A stretch of DNA of 64,000 nucleotides, taken from Bradyrhizobium sp. Ec3.3. GTDB lineage: Bacteria; Pseudomonadota; Alphaproteobacteria; Rhizobiales; Xanthobacteraceae. A program made the position numbers and the translations under genes. The stretch covers positions 181 to 64,180 of the forward strand of contig NZ_AXAS01000047.1 of assembly GCF_000472925.1 (NCBI RefSeq), written 5' to 3'. The notes under the pieces were generated by a model. It worked only from the letters and a program-made list of their open reading frames with translations. It had not been told where the DNA came from and searched no databases. Shown one piece after another: positions 1 through 8,165 of the stretch. Each line of letters opens with the position of its first letter. Within the stretch, counting starts at the first letter, position 1.

Positions 1-381
1 CTTCAAGATGAAATTGATGCTTCATTTCCGGATCTGGTCGCCCTAGGCGCCCGCGCGATTGTGATTGGGGCCGATGGATTTTATTTCAACCAGCGCAGGC
101 AAATCGCAGCTCTGGCCGTCCGGTATGCCGTCCCTTCCGTCGCGGCATGGCGCGAGTACCCCGCAGCCGGCGGCTTGATAAGTTACGGGACCAACCCCGC
201 CGACCTTTATCGTCTGGTAGGAATATATGTCGGTCGCATCCTCAGGGGAGAAAAGCCGGCCGATACGCCGGTGCAGCAGGCGACTAAGTTCGAGTTGGTT
301 ATCAATCTCAAAACCGCGAAGGCGCTTCGCGTCGAAATCCCGTGGCAGCTTCAGCAACTCGCCGACGAGGTAATCGAATAA
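1..381 (+). CDS. ABC transporter substrate-binding protein, C-terminal part (5' truncated)
   Basis: The reading frame is open from the first base of the window to the TAA at 379-381, so the start lies upstream and only about 126 C-terminal residues are seen. Motifs such as ADGFYFNQR, YAVPSVAAWREYPAAGGLISYG and the basic ending after KFELVINLKTAKALR are typical of the PF04392-type ABC binding proteins that are very numerous in Bradyrhizobium. Such proteins are periplasmic and their ligands are mostly unknown. An internal GTG at 61 is not needed as a start. Family assignment comes from recalled motifs; the substrate cannot be inferred. Confidence 0.8.
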   Translation, partial: LQDEIDASFPDLVALGARAIVIGADGFYFNQRRQIAALAVRYAVPSVAAWREYPAAGGLISYGTNPADLYRLVGIYVGRILRGEKPADTPVQQATKFELVINLKTAKALRVEIPWQLQQLADEVIE

Positions 382-608
382 ACGAGCCGATGCCGGCTTT
401 TGGCCCATCAGCGAAGTGGGCACGCGCCTCGTCGAGGTCCGGACACGGCGGTATAGCGGACTAGATTTGCTCACACCGAGTTCTTCGCATTTTGCCCCGA
501 AAGAGACATAGCGTGCCAATTTTGATAGGCTAATCTGGTTCTTGGTAAGGACGAGGGGATCGACATCGTGGGTGCGTGGCGTGTTGTAGCTTCAGCAGGA
601 GGATCGTT

Positions 609-971
609 ATGAACTCTGATGAGCGTCGACAGGCTATTGAACTGGAAATTCGCAACTTTGGAGCCGCCGCCGCCCGCAAGGATTATTTGGGTGTGGCTGG
701 CTTCTTTACCGAAGATGCCAAGGTTCTGCCGCCGGGTGCGCCGATCCTTTCGGGAAGGAAGGCGATAGAGGAGTTTTGGCGCGCGGCACTCGAGCGGAGC
801 GACCTCACATTCAAGACCACTGAGCTCGAGGTCGCCGGCGACACAGCCTACGAGATTGGCGAAACCGACACCGGGCAAGCAAAGGCAAAATACCTTGTTG
901 TCTGGCTCAGATGCCCGGATGGCCGGTGGCGTCTGCATTGCGACATCTGGAACAACATGCCGACGAGCTAG
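609..971 (+). CDS. NTF2-like SgcJ/DUF4440 family protein
   Basis: A 120-residue protein beginning MNSDERRQAIE. The ATG at 609 has an AGGAGG at 597-602, so it is preferred over an upstream in-frame start at 576. The pattern (N-terminal helix, FFTEDAKVLPPGAPILSGRKAIEEFW, then VVWLRCPDGRWRLHCDIWN) is that of the small cone-shaped NTF2-like fold of the SgcJ/EcaC and DUF4440 groups. Family members include ketosteroid-isomerase-like enzymes and binding proteins. No signal peptide is present, so it should be cytoplasmic. The specific ligand or reaction is unknown, and its neighbours give no pathway context. Confidence 0.8.
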   Translation: MNSDERRQAIELEIRNFGAAAARKDYLGVAGFFTEDAKVLPPGAPILSGRKAIEEFWRAALERSDLTFKTTELEVAGDTAYEIGETDTGQAKAKYLVVWLRCPDGRWRLHCDIWNNMPTS

Positions 972-1102
972 AGCCGCACGGAGTATCAGCGCGATCGTCG
1001 ATACTCTTGGTAGGGAATGGCCCTTCTCGGACCTCATCCAATGGCGGCATCTGCGGCGCTGTTGAAGGTTAGACGGACATCGCAGACACGAGAGTCCACG
1101 CC

Positions 1103-1504
1103 CTAGACCGCCTGTCCCGCCTTCAACAGCGAGCACCCCGTGATCTTGTAGCTGCCGTCGCTCTGCTGCTCGAGCGTGTAGAGCGCGTCCCAAGCTTCGT
1201 TGTTGGCATCGATGATGTCGACGTGCTGGCCGATCCAGTCGCCATCGACCTTGGTCTCGCCGAACTCAAAACTCTTGTGCCTATAGATCGGTGCGTAGGC
1301 ATTCTCCACCATCGCCATGAAGATGTCGGCAGCCGGGAAGATCTTCTTGATCTCGGGTGCGGCATAGGAATAGGCGGCCGCGGCATCGTTGCGGGCAAAA
1401 GCCTGCTCCTGGGCGCGGATCACGCTCTTGGCGGCTGCGATGTCGTCGGCCTGCGCAGCGGTAAAACTCAGGAGGAACGTGATCAGCAACACCGCAATGC
1501 GCAT
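1103..1504 (-). CDS. DUF4864-like exported small protein
   Basis: A 133-residue protein with a clear signal peptide (MRIAVLLITFLLSFTAAQA, cleavage near residue 19). The mature part contains AKSVIRAQEQAFARNDAAAAYSYAAPEIKKIF and a C-terminal segment with YTLEQQSDGSYKITGC, matching the DUF4864/NTF2-like pattern of secreted alphaproteobacterial proteins. The ATG at 1504 is chosen because it directly precedes the signal peptide; the frame is open further upstream but that part overlaps the TetR gene antilogically. It lies 13 bp downstream of the tetR stop on the same strand, so the two may be cotranscribed. Function unknown. Confidence 0.8.
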   Translation of the reverse strand: MRIAVLLITFLLSFTAAQADDIAAAKSVIRAQEQAFARNDAAAAYSYAAPEIKKIFPAADIFMAMVENAYAPIYRHKSFEFGETKVDGDWIGQHVDIIDANNEAWDALYTLEQQSDGSYKITGCSLLKAGQAV

Positions 1505-1517
1505 CTCTGGCTCCGTA

Positions 1518-2153
1518 CTATCGTTTTTTCTTCGCCGCCGGTTTTGTCTTTTTGACGGTCGCGCGCGGTGATGGTTTGGGCTGCACGCGAAGCCCGTCGA
1601 CGAACACGTCGAGCAGCCTGAGCGCGGTCGATTGCCAGCCGGGCTGGTCGTGCATGTAGCACATGCCGAAGAATGCACGCAGCAGGTCCTCGGGACTGAT
1701 GTCGGCCCGCATCTGGCCGGCTGCAACCGCGCGGTCGAGCAGTGAGCCGATGGCTTTGGTCAGGCGCTCGAACGAAAAGGCATGCAGCTCCGAGCCGCTC
1801 TGCACCGCGAGCGCCAGCGCTGCCGACATGCCCTTCTTGGTCGCGACGAACTCGACGTTCGAGCGCAGCCAGCGCCGCAGCGCATCGACCGGATCCTTTG
1901 CGCTTCTGAGTTGCTCGGCGAGCTCGCCGAGCTGCTCGACCTCGCGGCGATACACTGCCTCGAACAGCGCCTCGCGCGTCGGAAAATGACGATAGAGCGT
2001 GCCGATGCCGACGCCGGCGCGTTTTGCAACGGCTTCCAGGCTCGCCTCCGGCCCGCCCGCGCTGAACACGGCTTTCGCAGCCTCCAGCACGCGCTCGCGA
2101 TTGCGCACGGCGTCGGCGCGGGGTTTCCGGATGTGGTCGACCTGCTCGTCCAT
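1518..2153 (-). CDS. TetR family transcriptional regulator
   Basis: A 211-residue protein with an N-terminal TetR helix-turn-helix at about residues 12-58 (RERVLEAAKAVF, LEAVAKRAGVGIGTLYRHFPTREALFEAV), followed by a variable ligand domain and a Lys-rich C-terminal tail (TVKKTKPAAKKKR). The ATG at 2153 is preferred over an in-frame TTG at 2162. The gene is divergent from the paoABC-like operon beginning at 2393, and a nested inverted repeat lies directly upstream at 2161-2186. The inference is that it represses itself and possibly the oxidoreductase operon, with an aldehyde or related molecule as inducer. Confidence 0.9.
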   Translation of the reverse strand: MDEQVDHIRKPRADAVRNRERVLEAAKAVFSAGGPEASLEAVAKRAGVGIGTLYRHFPTREALFEAVYRREVEQLGELAEQLRSAKDPVDALRRWLRSNVEFVATKKGMSAALALAVQSGSELHAFSFERLTKAIGSLLDRAVAAGQMRADISPEDLLRAFFGMCYMHDQPGWQSTALRLLDVFVDGLRVQPKPSPRATVKKTKPAAKKKR

Positions 2154-2160
2154 GCAGACC

Positions 2161-2186
2161 AATCTAGATCACGATCTGGTTAGATT
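2161..2186. promoter_or_regulatory. Nested inverted repeat, candidate TetR operator
   Basis: AATCTA at 2161-2166 is inverted as TAGATT at 2181-2186, and inside it AGATC (2166-2170) is inverted as GATCT (2173-2177) around AC. The element starts 8 bp upstream of the tetR ATG, a classic autoregulatory position. The operator role is inferred from symmetry and location. Confidence 0.5.
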
Positions 2187-2234
2187 GAACCCTTTGCGTC
2201 ACTCATCGCGTTGTTTGCGCACGGGGTTTTGACG

Positions 2235-2275
2235 AATTCCAGGAATTTTGCACCCTCTTGCTAAGTGGAGGGTGC
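2235..2275. promoter_or_regulatory. Palindrome and stem-loop in the paoA leader region
   Basis: The 13-bp palindrome AATTCCAGGAATT (2235-2247) is followed at once by a perfect 8-bp stem, GCACCCTC (2250-2257) with GAGGGTGC (2268-2275) and a 10-base loop. It sits about 120 bp upstream of the paoA ATG. It has no T-tract. It could be a second operator, a leader structure, or a stop for upstream transcription. Confidence 0.35.
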
Positions 2276-2392
2276 CTCCGTATATCCGCTGGCACGCCGG
2301 CTCGATTTGCCTTCGGGTGGCGACAGATCGACTGCGGCCACGGCGGTGGCGCGCATGCGATCGACCATGTCCATATCTGATCGGAGCCCTGT

Positions 2393-2884
2393 ATGACCCA
2401 CTCCATCAGCCTCACCGTGAACGGTGCGCGGCGCGATTTTCAACTCGACGATCCCAGAGTCACGCTGCTCGATCTCTTGCGTGAGCGTCTGCAACTGACC
2501 GGAACCAAGAAGGGATGCGACCGCGGCCAGTGCGGCGCCTGCACCATCCTGGTCGACGGCAAGCGGATCAACTCCTGTCTCGCGCTCGCCATCAGCCATG
2601 ACGGCGCCGACATCCTCACTATCGAGGGCGTCGCGCGCGGCGACCAGCTTCATCCCGTGCAGGCCGCCTTCATCGCTCATGACGGCTTTCAATGCGGCTT
2701 CTGCACGCCCGGCCAGATCATGAGCGCGATCGGGATGATGCGGGAAGCGCAGGCGGGCGATGATCCCGAACGTATCAGGGAATGCATGAGCGGCAACCTC
2801 TGCCGCTGCGGCGCCTATGCCGGCATCGTCGATGCGGTGCTCGAGGTGCAGACCAGTGAAGCCAATCAGAGGCGCTCCGCATGA
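2393..2884 (+). CDS. paoA: Aldehyde oxidoreductase 2Fe-2S subunit (PaoA-like)
   Basis: A 163-residue small subunit of a xanthine-oxidase-family enzyme that passes electrons from the molybdenum site to FAD. The N-terminal plant-ferredoxin-type cluster has Cys42, Cys47, Cys50 and Cys62 (GCDRGQCGAC, then SC), and the helical second cluster has Cys101, Cys104, Cys137 and Cys139 (CGFC, CRC). All eight cysteines are present. Unlike E. coli PaoA it has no visible Tat signal, so the enzyme is probably cytoplasmic. It is the first gene of three overlapping subunit genes, and its stop overlaps the next ATG by 4 nt. The molybdenum chaperone (PaoD/XdhC) is not in the window. Confidence 0.9.
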   Translation: MTHSISLTVNGARRDFQLDDPRVTLLDLLRERLQLTGTKKGCDRGQCGACTILVDGKRINSCLALAISHDGADILTIEGVARGDQLHPVQAAFIAHDGFQCGFCTPGQIMSAIGMMREAQAGDDPERIRECMSGNLCRCGAYAGIVDAVLEVQTSEANQRRSA

Positions 2885-3930
2885 AGCCGTTCGATTACGT
2901 CAGGCCCGCGACCATCGCCGAGGCCGTCACCGCCGCCGCGCAGCCCGGCGCGACCTACCTTGCCGCCGGCACCAATCTGCTCGACCTGATGAAGGGCGGC
3001 GTCAGCCGCCCGGATCGTCTGGTCGATGTCACGCATCTTCAGGGACTCGATAAGATCGAACACCTCGCCGACGGTGCGTTGCGCATCGGTGCACTCGTGC
3101 GCAATGCCGATCTCGCGCATGACGCGGCCTTCGCAAAGGCCCATCCGGCGATCGCCGAAGCGCTGCTGTCGGGCGCCTCCGCGCAACTCCGCAATGCCGC
3201 GACCGTTGGCGGCAATCTCCTGCAACGGACGCGCTGTGCGTATTTCTATGACCCCACCAGCCGCTGCAACCGGCGTGAGGCCGGCAGCGGTTGCGACGCA
3301 CGCGGCGGCGAGAACCGGCTGCATGCCGTGCTCGGCTGGAGCGAGAACTGCATCGCGACCCATCCCTCTGATTTCTGCGTGCCGTTGGTTGCGCTCGACG
3401 CCATCGTCGAGATCGAAGGCAAAAGCGGCCGGCGCGAGCTGCCGCTCGATGAACTGCATCGCCTGCCGGGTGCTGCGCCCCAGCGGGAGACCGCGCTCGA
3501 GCCGGGTGATCTGATCGTGGCGGTGCGCTTGCCGGCTACGGCGCGCGATTTCGCAGGCCATGCGCGCTATCTCAAGGTTCGCGAGCGCACGTCGTATGCT
3601 TTTGCCGTGGTGTCCGCCGCGGCCGCGCTGAGGATCGAGAATGGCAAGATCCGCGAGGCCCGGCTTGCGCTCGGCGGTGTCGCTGCAAAGCCCTGGCGTG
3701 CCCGCGCTGCGGAAGCGGTGCTGAAAGGTGCCGCGCCTGAGCCGTCCGCTTTCAGCGAAGCCGCGCAAGCCGCGCTTACGGATGCAAAGCCATCCGGCGA
3801 CAACGCCTTCAAGATCGAGCTCGCGCGCCGCATCGTCGTGCGCGCGCTGACCCTAGCCGCTGCTGGAACGCCCGCGCGCATTCCGGCGCTGCCGGCCTCT
3901 CCCTTTGCTTCCGGAGCCCTGCATGCCTGA
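2881..3930 (+). CDS. paoB: Aldehyde oxidoreductase FAD subunit (PaoB/YagS-like)
   Basis: A 349-residue FAD-binding middle subunit. The FAD-site segments YLAAGTNLLDLMKGG and ATVGGNLLQRTRC are present. The insert YFYDPTSRCNRREAGSGCDARGG with a further Cys in SENCIA matches the PaoB/YagS branch, which carries an additional 4Fe-4S cluster absent from ordinary xanthine dehydrogenases. The ATGA overlap with the upstream gene indicates translational coupling. Substrates of this branch include aromatic aldehydes in E. coli; the natural substrate here is not visible. Confidence 0.9.
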   Translation: MKPFDYVRPATIAEAVTAAAQPGATYLAAGTNLLDLMKGGVSRPDRLVDVTHLQGLDKIEHLADGALRIGALVRNADLAHDAAFAKAHPAIAEALLSGASAQLRNAATVGGNLLQRTRCAYFYDPTSRCNRREAGSGCDARGGENRLHAVLGWSENCIATHPSDFCVPLVALDAIVEIEGKSGRRELPLDELHRLPGAAPQRETALEPGDLIVAVRLPATARDFAGHARYLKVRERTSYAFAVVSAAAALRIENGKIREARLALGGVAAKPWRARAAEAVLKGAAPEPSAFSEAAQAALTDAKPSGDNAFKIELARRIVVRALTLAAAGTPARIPALPASPFASGALHA

Positions 3931-6184
3931 GATCAGCCTCACCTCCGCACCCGCTCACATCCGCCACGGCTCGAACATCGGCCAGCCGCTGACCCGCCGT
4001 GACGGCGTTCTGAAGGTCAAGGGGCAGGCCGCCTACGCCGCGGACCACCATCCGCCGGGCATGCTGTTTGCCGTGATCGCAGTGTCGAGCATCGCGCGCG
4101 GCCGCGTGGCGGCACTGGATGTGGCGGCGGCCAAGGGCCACAAGGGCGTGGTCGACGTCATGACGTCGAAGCACCGGCCTGAGCTCGCGATCGACCCCGA
4201 CATCAAGACCAACCCGTTCGTGTTCCGGATGGAGGTCCTGCAGAGCGACGAGATCCGCTACGCCAATCAGCCGATCGCCGTCGTGATCGCCGAGACGCTG
4301 GAGGCGGCGACCGAAGGCGCGGCGCTGCTGGCGCCGCGTTATGACGCGCTTGCACCGCGGGTCGGTCTCGATGCCGGCGAAACCTTTGCGCCGCCCGTCG
4401 TCGGCGTCGGCAATCCTGCGGAAGTGCAGCATGGCGATATCGATGCCGGGCTCGCTGCGGCCGCAAAGCGAATTGAGGCAACCTACGAGACGCCGCCGCA
4501 ATATCACAACGCCATGGAGCCGCACGCGATCGTAGCTAGCTGGGATGGCGACACGCTCTCGATCGATACGCCGAGCCAGGCCATGGTGATGGCGCGCGCC
4601 CGCGTCGCCGAGCTGTTCGGCCTCGTGCCGGAAAAGATCAGGATTTGCAGCCCCTTCCTCGGCGGCGGTTTTGGTTCGAAAGGATTTTTGACGGGACCGC
4701 AGATCCTCGGCGTCATGGCGGCGAAGCTGGTCGGCAAGCCGGTGAAGCTCGTGCTGCGCCGTGAGCAAATGTATGGCCCGGTTGGCCATCGCGCGCCGAC
4801 GCGGCAGCGCTTGCGGATGGGCATCGACGCGGAAGGGCGCTTCACCGCGATCGATCACCATGCGAAGACCGTGTCGAGCAGCTACGACGATTTCTACGAG
4901 CCCGCCGCGGACGCTTCGCATACGCTCTACGCGAGCCCCGCGATCAGGAGCTCGCACGAGGCGGCGCGCGTCGACACGGGCACGCCACTGTTCATGCGCG
5001 CGCCCGGTGAGGCAACCGGATCGATTGCGCTCGAAAGTGCGATCGACGAGATGGCGCTCGCCTGCGGCATGGACCCGCTGGCGTTTCGCCTGACAAACTA
5101 TGCCGAGGTCGAGCCGACCACCGGCAAGCCATTTTCGTCCAAGGCACTGCGTGCCTGCTACGAGCAGGGCGCGGCGCGCTTCGGCTGGGCGAAGCGGCCG
5201 CTTGCGCCGCGGCAGATGCGTGATGATTCCGGCCTCCTTGTCGGCTGGGGCATGGGCACCGCGACCTTCCCGGCGCTGATGTTCCAGGCGGAGGCGCGCG
5301 CGGCGATCCGCCGCGATGGTACCGGCGTGATGGAGATCGGCGCGCATGACATGGGGCAGGGCGCCTGGACCGCGCTTGCCCAGATCGCCGCCGATGGCCT
5401 TGGCCTCGACGTCGATCGCGTCGAGTTTCGCTCCGGCACCTCGGACCTGCCCGACGGCGGCATTGCCGGCGGCTCGGCCCATACCGCGACCGCGGGCAAT
5501 GCGATCCACAATGCCGGCGCCGCGGTGATTGCGAGGCTCGCCGATCTCGCCACTCGCGACGAGCGTTCGCCGCTGTTCGGCGCCGGCAATGCCGGCGTGG
5601 TTGCGCGCGATGGAAAACTGTTCCGTCGCGACGACGAGAGTCGTGGCGAAAGCTATGCCGATATCCTCGCGCGGGCCGGCCTAGCCGAGATCGATGCGCG
5701 CGGCACCGGCGCACCGAACCCGACGGCGCAAACCGACTATGCCATGCATGCGCATGGCGCCGTGTTTGCCGAGGTGAAGGTCGATTCCGAGCTCGGCCAG
5801 ATTCGGGTCTCGCGCATGGTCGGCGCATTCGCCGCGGGCCGTATCATCAATCCGCATCTGGTGCGCAGCCAGCTCCTCGGCGGCATGATCTGGGGCCTGT
5901 CCTTTGCGCTGCACGAGGAAGCCATCACCGACCGGCGAACGGGGCGGATCATGAATGCTGATCTCGGCGAGTACCACATCCCCGTGAATGCCGACGTGCC
6001 GCCGATGGACGTGCTGACGGTCGAGGAGCACGATCCGCACGTCAACGCGCTCGGCATCAAGGGCGTCGGCGAGATCGGCATCACCGGCAGCGCCGGCGCG
6101 GTGGCGAATGCAGTTTGGCATGCGACGGGCGTGCGCGTGCGCCGTTTCCCGATCCGGATCGAGGAGCTGCTGACGCCGCTCTAG
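3923..6184 (+). CDS. paoC: Aldehyde oxidoreductase molybdenum subunit (PaoC/YagR-like)
   Basis: A 753-residue catalytic subunit binding the molybdopterin-cytosine-dinucleotide cofactor. Visible signatures are the domain-start GQPLTRRDGVLKVKGQAAYAAD, the molybdenum-site loop GGGFGSKGF, and GVGEIGITGSAGAVANA near the C-terminus, which carries the active-site Glu of the family. The ATG at 3923 has GGAG 7 bases upstream and overlaps the paoB stop by 8 nt; an in-frame TTG at 3905 is less likely. With paoA and paoB it forms a complete heterotrimer oxidising aldehydes to acids. The stop codon lies inside the long hairpin of the repeat that follows. Confidence 0.92.
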   Translation: MPEISLTSAPAHIRHGSNIGQPLTRRDGVLKVKGQAAYAADHHPPGMLFAVIAVSSIARGRVAALDVAAAKGHKGVVDVMTSKHRPELAIDPDIKTNPFVFRMEVLQSDEIRYANQPIAVVIAETLEAATEGAALLAPRYDALAPRVGLDAGETFAPPVVGVGNPAEVQHGDIDAGLAAAAKRIEATYETPPQYHNAMEPHAIVASWDGDTLSIDTPSQAMVMARARVAELFGLVPEKIRICSPFLGGGFGSKGFLTGPQILGVMAAKLVGKPVKLVLRREQMYGPVGHRAPTRQRLRMGIDAEGRFTAIDHHAKTVSSSYDDFYEPAADASHTLYASPAIRSSHEAARVDTGTPLFMRAPGEATGSIALESAIDEMALACGMDPLAFRLTNYAEVEPTTGKPFSSKALRACYEQGAARFGWAKRPLAPRQMRDDSGLLVGWGMGTATFPALMFQAEARAAIRRDGTGVMEIGAHDMGQGAWTALAQIAADGLGLDVDRVEFRSGTSDLPDGGIAGGSAHTATAGNAIHNAGAAVIARLADLATRDERSPLFGAGNAGVVARDGKLFRRDDESRGESYADILARAGLAEIDARGTGAPNPTAQTDYAMHAHGAVFAEVKVDSELGQIRVSRMVGAFAAGRIINPHLVRSQLLGGMIWGLSFALHEEAITDRRTGRIMNADLGEYHIPVNADVPPMDVLTVEEHDPHVNALGIKGVGEIGITGSAGAVANAVWHATGVRVRRFPIRIEELLTPL

Positions 6185-6290
6185 AGCCGTTTCCGTTCCG
6201 ATTGAATCGGAACGGAGCTCTAGATTCTTGTTTTGACGCGTTTTCTTCACGCGAACCGGTGTCCACTTCGCTGGAAAACGCTCCGAGGCG
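6181..6290. repeat. Bradyrhizobium-type dispersed repeat with long hairpin
   Basis: CTAGAGC (6181-6187) pairs with GCTCTAG (6217-6223), and inside it CCGTTCCGATT (6193-6203) pairs with AATCGGAACGG (6205-6215) around one base. It is followed by GTTTTGACGCGTTTTCTTCACGC and the inverted GGAAAACGCTC. I recognise this as a high-copy intergenic repeat of Bradyrhizobium. It begins within the paoC stop codon and may act as a transcript end. Confidence 0.65.
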
Positions 6291-6293
6291 GCG

Positions 6294-6320
6294 GGCGGGC
6301 CGGAATAGTTTCGGCCCGCC
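6294..6320. terminator. Strong hairpin between convergent genes
   Basis: A 12-bp stem (6294-6305 with 6309-6320, one G-T wobble) with a 3-base loop lies directly after the repeat and against the stop of the minus-strand gene. No T-tract follows on either strand, so a bidirectional, factor-assisted terminator is inferred. Confidence 0.5.
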
Positions 6321-7861
6321 TAGCGGATCTCGCCCGGCATATTGTCGATGTCTGGGGAGGACGGGGCAGGAAACAGCCGTGCGGTCGAGGAGATGTCGAG
6401 CCGCCGCTTGCATTTCTGTTCGTCGGTGTCGTTCGCTCCGCTGCGCTTTTTTGCAAAATCGTCGTTGAGCCGGTTGACAATCAGCATGGCGTGGTCGCGC
6501 TCAAGCGTATCCGGATTCTTGCGCTTCTCATCCGACCGGAATGTCCCGTCACTGACGCCGCCGCTCATCTCATAGTCGCAGCCGGCCTTCCAGTCGCCCT
6601 GGTCCCATTTCCAGCCTTTGGCCTTCAACTGGCCGTCCTTGTCGATGGTGATTTTGATGACCGCATTGTAGGCGAGCCAGACGCCGGCAAGACCCGTGCG
6701 CTTGTCGTCAAAGCCTTCGAGCAGCGCGATACGCTCGCGTTGCAGGGCGTCGACATGGTCGCGCGCGTTTGCCGTGAAATGCATCTCCGAGGTCTGCTTC
6801 TCCCAGGCGGGGTGCAGGAATTCAGGATATTCTTCGGCCTGGGCGTGCACCCAATTGCGCTGGTCGTCCGTCAGTGCATGCCGTGTCGCGTCGTCGAGCC
6901 GCGGCAGCAACGCCTTCCAGGCCCGGTTCAGTCGCTGGTCGTTCTCGGCGAGATCCGGATCGGAGCAGATCTCCTCCTCCGTCGCGGTGTCCGGGCGCGT
7001 GCAGTCGAACGTCGGGACGACGAATGACGTATCGATCTTGTCTGTCGTGCCTGATTTGCCGCTCGCGAAATAAGTGCCAGTGATCTGCCAGAGATAATCG
7101 CAATCGTCGCGGTCCTCGCTCGAGCCGTCGTCGCCGTCGATCATGACGACGCGAAGCGTATCGCCCTGGCGCCGGATCTTGATCGCCGGCGGTCTTGCCG
7201 ACTTGCTATTGGCATCGCCCGACTTCGCCTTGTCTCCGGTGTCCGAGGGCTTGGCAGCGGGTGGTGGGAGCGGGCCGCTCAGCCAGCCGCCCGTGCCGGA
7301 CGTCACCGTGGCCTTCAATTTGCATTGGCGATGCTTGTCGCTGCCGTAATCGGCGTTCATGTCGACGGCGAGATCATAGCCGCCGTTCGCGGCCGGCGTG
7401 ACGATCAGGCCGCCGAACGCGTTGGTCCATTTGCCGGCCAGCCCGCTGTGGCCGAATCCGATGGCGATCTCGTCGAGCACCCTCGTGCGCCGGCGGAGCG
7501 TTGCGATGAAATTGTCACGGAGCTCGGCCTCGTCGACCTCCTGCATGGTATCGGCGGCCCCGAGGATCATCTCGTTGAACCAGGCCTGGTCGCGCTTGAT
7601 GAGCGGCCGGATATTGCCGGGTGTTTTGGCGAGCGCGGCATCGAACGATTTATCGATCGCGGCTACGAGCTTGTCGTAGCCGGCTTTCTTGCAGGCCGCC
7701 GCCGTCTTGATGCGGCTGCCGTCGCCATTGACCGCGCCGCACAGCACGATTCCCGTGGGCGCGCTGCTGCTGGCGCGGAGATAGTCGTCCATCGCCTGGC
7801 AGGTGGCCGGGGCAAGCGAAACCATCGCGGCGAAGAGGGCGAAACGGAAGGGCGCGGGCAT
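6320..7861 (-). CDS. Exported protein with LprI/DUF1311 domain
   Basis: A 513-residue protein with a signal peptide (MPAPFRFALFAAMVSLAPATCQA). The segment FDCTRPDTATEEEICSDPDLAENDQRLNRAWKALLP and the following QRNWVHAQ match the LprI/DUF1311 lysozyme-inhibitor-like domain, at about residues 285-360. Around it are two regions that look like repeated lipocalin-type beta segments (GLAGKWTNAFGGLIV and GLAGVWLAYNAVIKI, each followed by GYDLAVDMN or GQLKAKGWKW). The start at 7861 puts the signal peptide at the N-terminus; a GTG at 7894 is also in frame. Its role at the envelope is unknown. Confidence 0.75.
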   Translation of the reverse strand: MPAPFRFALFAAMVSLAPATCQAMDDYLRASSSAPTGIVLCGAVNGDGSRIKTAAACKKAGYDKLVAAIDKSFDAALAKTPGNIRPLIKRDQAWFNEMILGAADTMQEVDEAELRDNFIATLRRRTRVLDEIAIGFGHSGLAGKWTNAFGGLIVTPAANGGYDLAVDMNADYGSDKHRQCKLKATVTSGTGGWLSGPLPPPAAKPSDTGDKAKSGDANSKSARPPAIKIRRQGDTLRVVMIDGDDGSSEDRDDCDYLWQITGTYFASGKSGTTDKIDTSFVVPTFDCTRPDTATEEEICSDPDLAENDQRLNRAWKALLPRLDDATRHALTDDQRNWVHAQAEEYPEFLHPAWEKQTSEMHFTANARDHVDALQRERIALLEGFDDKRTGLAGVWLAYNAVIKITIDKDGQLKAKGWKWDQGDWKAGCDYEMSGGVSDGTFRSDEKRKNPDTLERDHAMLIVNRLNDDFAKKRSGANDTDEQKCKRRLDISSTARLFPAPSSPDIDNMPGEIR

Positions 7862-8165
7862 GGGCGGGCAGCTCTTGGGTCCAAAGGGGATCACACCTGC
7901 CCCTTTGGTCGCCTGCCTTGTGCGCGGGGTTCAGCAGGAGCCGGACCAAGACGAAGCGGCCCCGGAGTGCCTAGGAGTCCGGGGCCATAACCTCAGCACC
8001 TTTGCGCCAGGTTGTTCGGCTACGGGGCGGACCCTAGGCGAGATTCGGTGCGCGGGAATTGAGATGGCTCAAACGTGATGGACGGCGGTTGCAGTTTATC
8101 CGGCGCATCACCGCGGACTGTATTCCTTGACCCTGCGCAAGCATAGCGGCGGGTCTGCCAGCACC
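7862..8165. other. Intergenic region with one hairpin
   Basis: No credible gene is seen. The stretch holds the upstream region of the LprI-type gene and the 3' side of the XRE-cupin gene. The only clear structure is the hairpin at 7958-7986. Confidence 0.5.
7958..7986 (-). terminator. GC-rich hairpin downstream of the XRE-cupin gene
   Basis: GGCCCCGGA (7958-7966) pairs perfectly with TCCGGGGCC (7978-7986) around an 11-base loop. It lies about 180 bp past the stop of the minus-strand regulator. No long T-tract is present, so terminator function is only inferred. Confidence 0.4.

Noticed and set aside
3809..5509. 566-residue minus-strand frame opposite paoC
   Set aside because: Shadow frame with low-complexity Arg/Gly/Ala/Asp composition opposite an intact molybdenum subunit.
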